Positions 14,846 to 64,000 of a DNA stretch of 64,000 bases are shown here, piece after piece. Under the pieces are notes generated by a model. It saw nothing but the letters and a program-made list of their open reading frames with translations, was not told where the DNA came from and did no database searches. Within the stretch, counting starts at the first letter, position 1; each line of letters opens with the position of its first letter. Source of the stretch: Serinus canaria (lineage: Eukaryota > Chordata > Aves > Passeriformes > Fringillidae); the NCBI RefSeq assembly GCF_022539315.1, contig NC_066323.1:14683719-14747718 (forward strand). Direction: 5' to 3'. The translations under genes and the position numbers were made by a program.

Positions 14846-15404
14846 TGTCATTGTTTAACCCCAGCCAGCAACCAAACACCAGGCAGCTGCTTGCTCACTC
14901 CCCTAGCTGTGGGATGGGAAAGGGAATTGGAAGTGTAAAATCAGGAAAACTTGTGGGTTGAGGTAAAGAGTCTAATCAGAAAAGCAAAAGCCACGCATAC
15001 AAGCAAAGCAAGACAAAGAATTGGCTGCTTCCCATCATTGGGCAGGTGTTCAGCTTTCTCCAGGAGAAACAAACACCATCACTTTAAATGTCCTCCCCTT
15101 CCTCCTCCTTCCCAATTGATATACTGAGCATGAAGTCATGTGGTCTGTAATATCTCTTTGGTCATTTTGGGTTATCTCTCCTTGCTGGGTCTCATCCCAC
15201 CCTATGTGCACCCATGTACCTCAAGCCTCCTAACCAGCATGACTAACGTAGAAAAAGCAGAAAAGGCCTGTCTAAAGGTTCTGTCTAAGCACTTTTCACC
15301 AATGTGCTCTATTATCAGTGCTGTGTTCAACAGAAATCCAAAACAGCCCTGCACCAGCCACTTTAGTGTAAATTCAGGTTAGTCAGAGACAAAACCAGCA
15401 CACT
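14846..15404 (-). mobile_element. Solo LTR of an avian ERV, antisense to TRIP12
   Basis: About 560 nt bounded on the plus strand by TGTCATTGTTTAACCCCAGC and AAAACCAGCACA. It resembles a widespread bird endogenous-retrovirus LTR, probably ERVL-like, lying on the minus strand. In that orientation a TATA-like AGTATATCAA (plus 15113-15126) sits a little downstream of a sequence matching the element's promoter region. No internal retroviral genes flank it, so it is a solo LTR. Clear target-site duplications are not visible, which fits an old, diverged copy. Family assignment is from memory of similar avian repeats. Confidence 0.7.
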
Positions 15405-17730
15405 CAGGCAGATCAGTGTTAAAGTTTTTCTTGGGAGGACTAGGATTGCCTGTGTGATGTTTTCCTCAGCTGACTCTTGTGGTGTGTGGAGAAGCCTGTG
15501 TTCTGGCCCTAGGTGGGAAAGTGCATGGTTAACCTAGCAGAGGTCTAGGTAAGCACTGCTTCTTGCGGAGTGAAACCTGCTGGAATGCACATTTTAATCC
15601 CTGCAAGGTGAGCCAGTAGTTCTGTGGCAACCATTTTGTGGTATGACTGAAAGTTTGACATTAGTACAGTTTCAGTGCCAGCTGACCTTCCTGCAGAAGG
15701 GGACACTACTCCCTCCTTTTAGAAAATGCACAAAATGTACCTCATTTCTGATAGTAGAGAGGTGCTTTTTATTTTGGTGTTTGGTGTTTGAATACAAGGA
15801 AATAAAAAGAGAATGCACAGAAACATTTGACAGTGCCTGTGACTGATTCCATCTGGACCCCCTAGGTGCTGAGCCCTTGCTCAGCTTTCAGCCTGGTTAA
15901 TGCTAGGCTTTGTTTGTTGCATTGCTGTTCTGAAGAGAATGCTGCAACTTAGGAACTTGACTGGTCTGGCTACACCAGCAAGCTGGCATGATTTCCAGCA
16001 GTTGCAAGCTTTTTCTGTTTTGTTGTAAATCTTTTTGTGCTAAAGTATAAGAAACTTAGATTGATTGTGTTACATGTCACTGAAAAGCTTTAAAAATTTC
16101 TGTTAGTGGGAATATTGGCTTTGATTAAGGAGTTTGAATAAGAGGAAACAATTGTGAAGAGGGAAAGGTCACCTTTTGAGTAGTAGTGTTTATAACTTTC
16201 TCAGCTTAGTCATCAGGACTTCTATTTAAGAGGTTCATCAAACATCTGTATTGTGGGATTGTGTATTTTGTGCTTTGCTTATATTCTTTCAAATTCCTAA
16301 GCATAAGGTAAAAATAAACCCCAACCAAAACAAATGAATGTAAAAGTGATTAGTTAATTAATTCGCCTTTTTGTGTTTGAGTTTTGCTGCTGTATTGGAC
16401 TTCTTAGTAGAAAGAACATGAAAAACTTTCCAAAGATGCTTTTGGCTCCTGTGATGTGGGGATTAGGATGGGGAGCAATTCTTCTGCCTAACTTGTGTTC
16501 TTATTCAATTCCTGGAAATATTTAAAATATTTCTGGCATGCTGACGGTGACCTTCCAATATTAGGTTGTATTATTACAGTGTAACGAGACTGAATCTGAG
16601 CTAACAGAATCCTGATCGATTATTTCCTGTGCTGCACAGGTGTATAGATGATATATGTGTTCCTTGTAGCATCATATATGAGGTAATGGCTTGGATAACG
16701 TGAGTTTATATGCTTAGTTTCTTATGGCCTACAGTAAAACTGCATCATTTAGCATTCTTTCTTTGTCCCCCCCTTCCCCTCCTGTCACCTTTGTTTACTT
16801 CTATGAGCCCTTTTCAGAAGAATAGACAATTATGTTCAGCTATTCACTGTTTTTACTAACAATGCCAGATATTGAATATTATTGCATTGGGGACATTTGA
16901 ATTTGAATCTGAAGCCTGCAGTGTTTTAAACTTTTCGTGACAGATTCCTTGCTTACTGTGCTCTGGATACTAAATCAGTATATAGACTGAGTTCTTAAAC
17001 TTGGGTTACTTTCCTTCTTACAGTTTCTTTTTTTCACCTGCAAATACCTTTTTTTACCAGATTCCACAAAATTAGAAACAGTAAAACTGGATTTGCTGGT
17101 TGTGGTCCTGTTGCTATGCTCTACATGGAAATACCAATTTAGCACAGGATACAGAAGTCACCTCTCTTCACTGAGGAATTAACCGAGGCTTGTTCTTGAA
17201 ATATGTCTTTTTCAGAGGACTGTGGCTAGGGGTTATGATGGTCTTTAATAAATAACTACCAAAATAATATCTGTAGACCTCTAACAGTCATAAAGCAATA
17301 CCAACAGTAGTAATAAAAAGCCGTCACAGGTAATTTTAAAAAAAAATCATTGTATGCACTCATTAATCCTTCCATCTCAAATACCTTTTCCCTTTAATTT
17401 GCCTCTCATGAGCAGAACTTCCGGATTATAAAGCTAGATCTTTCTTCCTGAATGACTATCTATCTTGCTTTATGCAAATGAAAGTTGCATAAATCACACT
17501 AGAGAAAGAAGCTGTTTGGTAAGCACTGTAGTTATTGTGAATACTGCTTCTTATTCCTGAAATGGGCTTTGTAATCTCCTGCAGTGAAAATTAAAATACT
17601 TGAATACTGTTGCTGTCTATCAAGCACTGAGTTTTTCCTTAATGTTGATAAACACAGATTCTTCTAAATTGCATTTGTCCTGTCTCCTTATAATTTGAGA
17701 AGCCTGCTAGAAAGGAAGTGTGTCATCACA
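15405..17730 (+). other. Intronic stretch, nothing recognised
   Basis: AT-rich intron sequence between the antisense LTR and the CR1 remnant before the TRIP12 start exon. No coding, RNA or repeat feature is recognised. Confidence 0.5.
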
Positions 17731-17846
17731 AAATCATAGAGGGGTTTGTAGTTTGGGTTGGAAGGGATCTTTAAAGGCCATTTAGTTCAGTATGCTCTAT
17801 ATCGCAGAACCTGGTTGCTCTGTAGTAAGGTTCTAAATGTCTTGAG
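17731..17846 (-). mobile_element. CR1 LINE 3'-end remnant, antisense
   Basis: AAATCATAGAGGGGTTTGTA then TTTGGGTTGGAAGGGATCTT and AAAGGCCATTTAGTTCA match the reverse complement of the CR1 3' end (CATAGAATGGTTTGGGTTGG-type in birds). The match fades after about 17846, where the right boundary is uncertain. The element ends roughly 150 nt before the TRIP12 start exon. Confidence 0.7.
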
Positions 17847-18001
17847 AAGAACCTTCTCCATGTGTCTTTTAACTAAGAACTGTTTGAAAGTTTTTGTCTT
17901 CAGTTTTTGCTTAAATGATAGCATTTTACATTGGTCTCTGGAGGTGTGGCAGTGAGTCTTCATGCCACATATCTTATGGCTCTTCCTCTCTTGTCTTACA
18001 G

Positions 18002-64000
<45,999 letters not shown>

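Overview
This window is vertebrate nuclear DNA, most probably from a bird. It is AT-rich and intron-dominated. It carries degraded CR1-type LINE fragments, one with a typical avian CR1 3' end, and two LTRs that resemble bird endogenous-retrovirus LTRs from memory. A passerine is possible but not shown. There are no bacterial features: no operons, ribosome-binding sites, CRISPR arrays or plasmid functions.

The window holds one recognisable gene on the plus strand: TRIP12, the HECT-type E3 ubiquitin ligase of the ubiquitin-fusion-degradation pathway. I could place 37 consecutive coding exons, from the initiator ATG at 18051 to 63761. They have GT-AG borders and matching reading phases, and together give 5,676 coding bases (1,892 codons). 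The gene continues past the right edge: roughly the last 140-150 residues, including the HECT C-lobe with the catalytic cysteine, lie outside. The promoter and any upstream non-coding exon are also not visible.

Layout. 1-18001: intron or upstream transcribed region with no recognisable gene, an antisense LTR at about 14.85-15.40 kb and a CR1 remnant just before the first coding exon. 18.0-28.5 kb: first coding exon, a 126-nt in-frame cassette exon and an 800-nt exon, together encoding the basic, serine-rich disordered N-terminus. 28.5-37.7 kb: a 9.2-kb intron containing a CR1 tail and a larger CR1 copy into which an LTR has inserted. 37.7-42.8 kb: spaced small exons. 42.6-64 kb: a dense run of exons encoding the armadillo-like region, the WWE domain, a long conserved middle region and most of the HECT N-lobe.

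How the parts work together: the N-terminus is expected to contact chromatin, the ARM/WWE part to hold substrate or ubiquitin, and the HECT domain to transfer ubiquitin. I found no previously undescribed multi-gene system. The most useful leads are an overlapping upstream ORF at the start codon, a possible alternative terminal exon in intron 19 that would give a protein lacking the HECT domain, the nested transposon, a 36-nt microexon beside an 84-nt intron, and an unidentified coding-like ORF at 34.7 kb. Exon positions were read by eye from splice motifs and phase, so single-base errors are possible.
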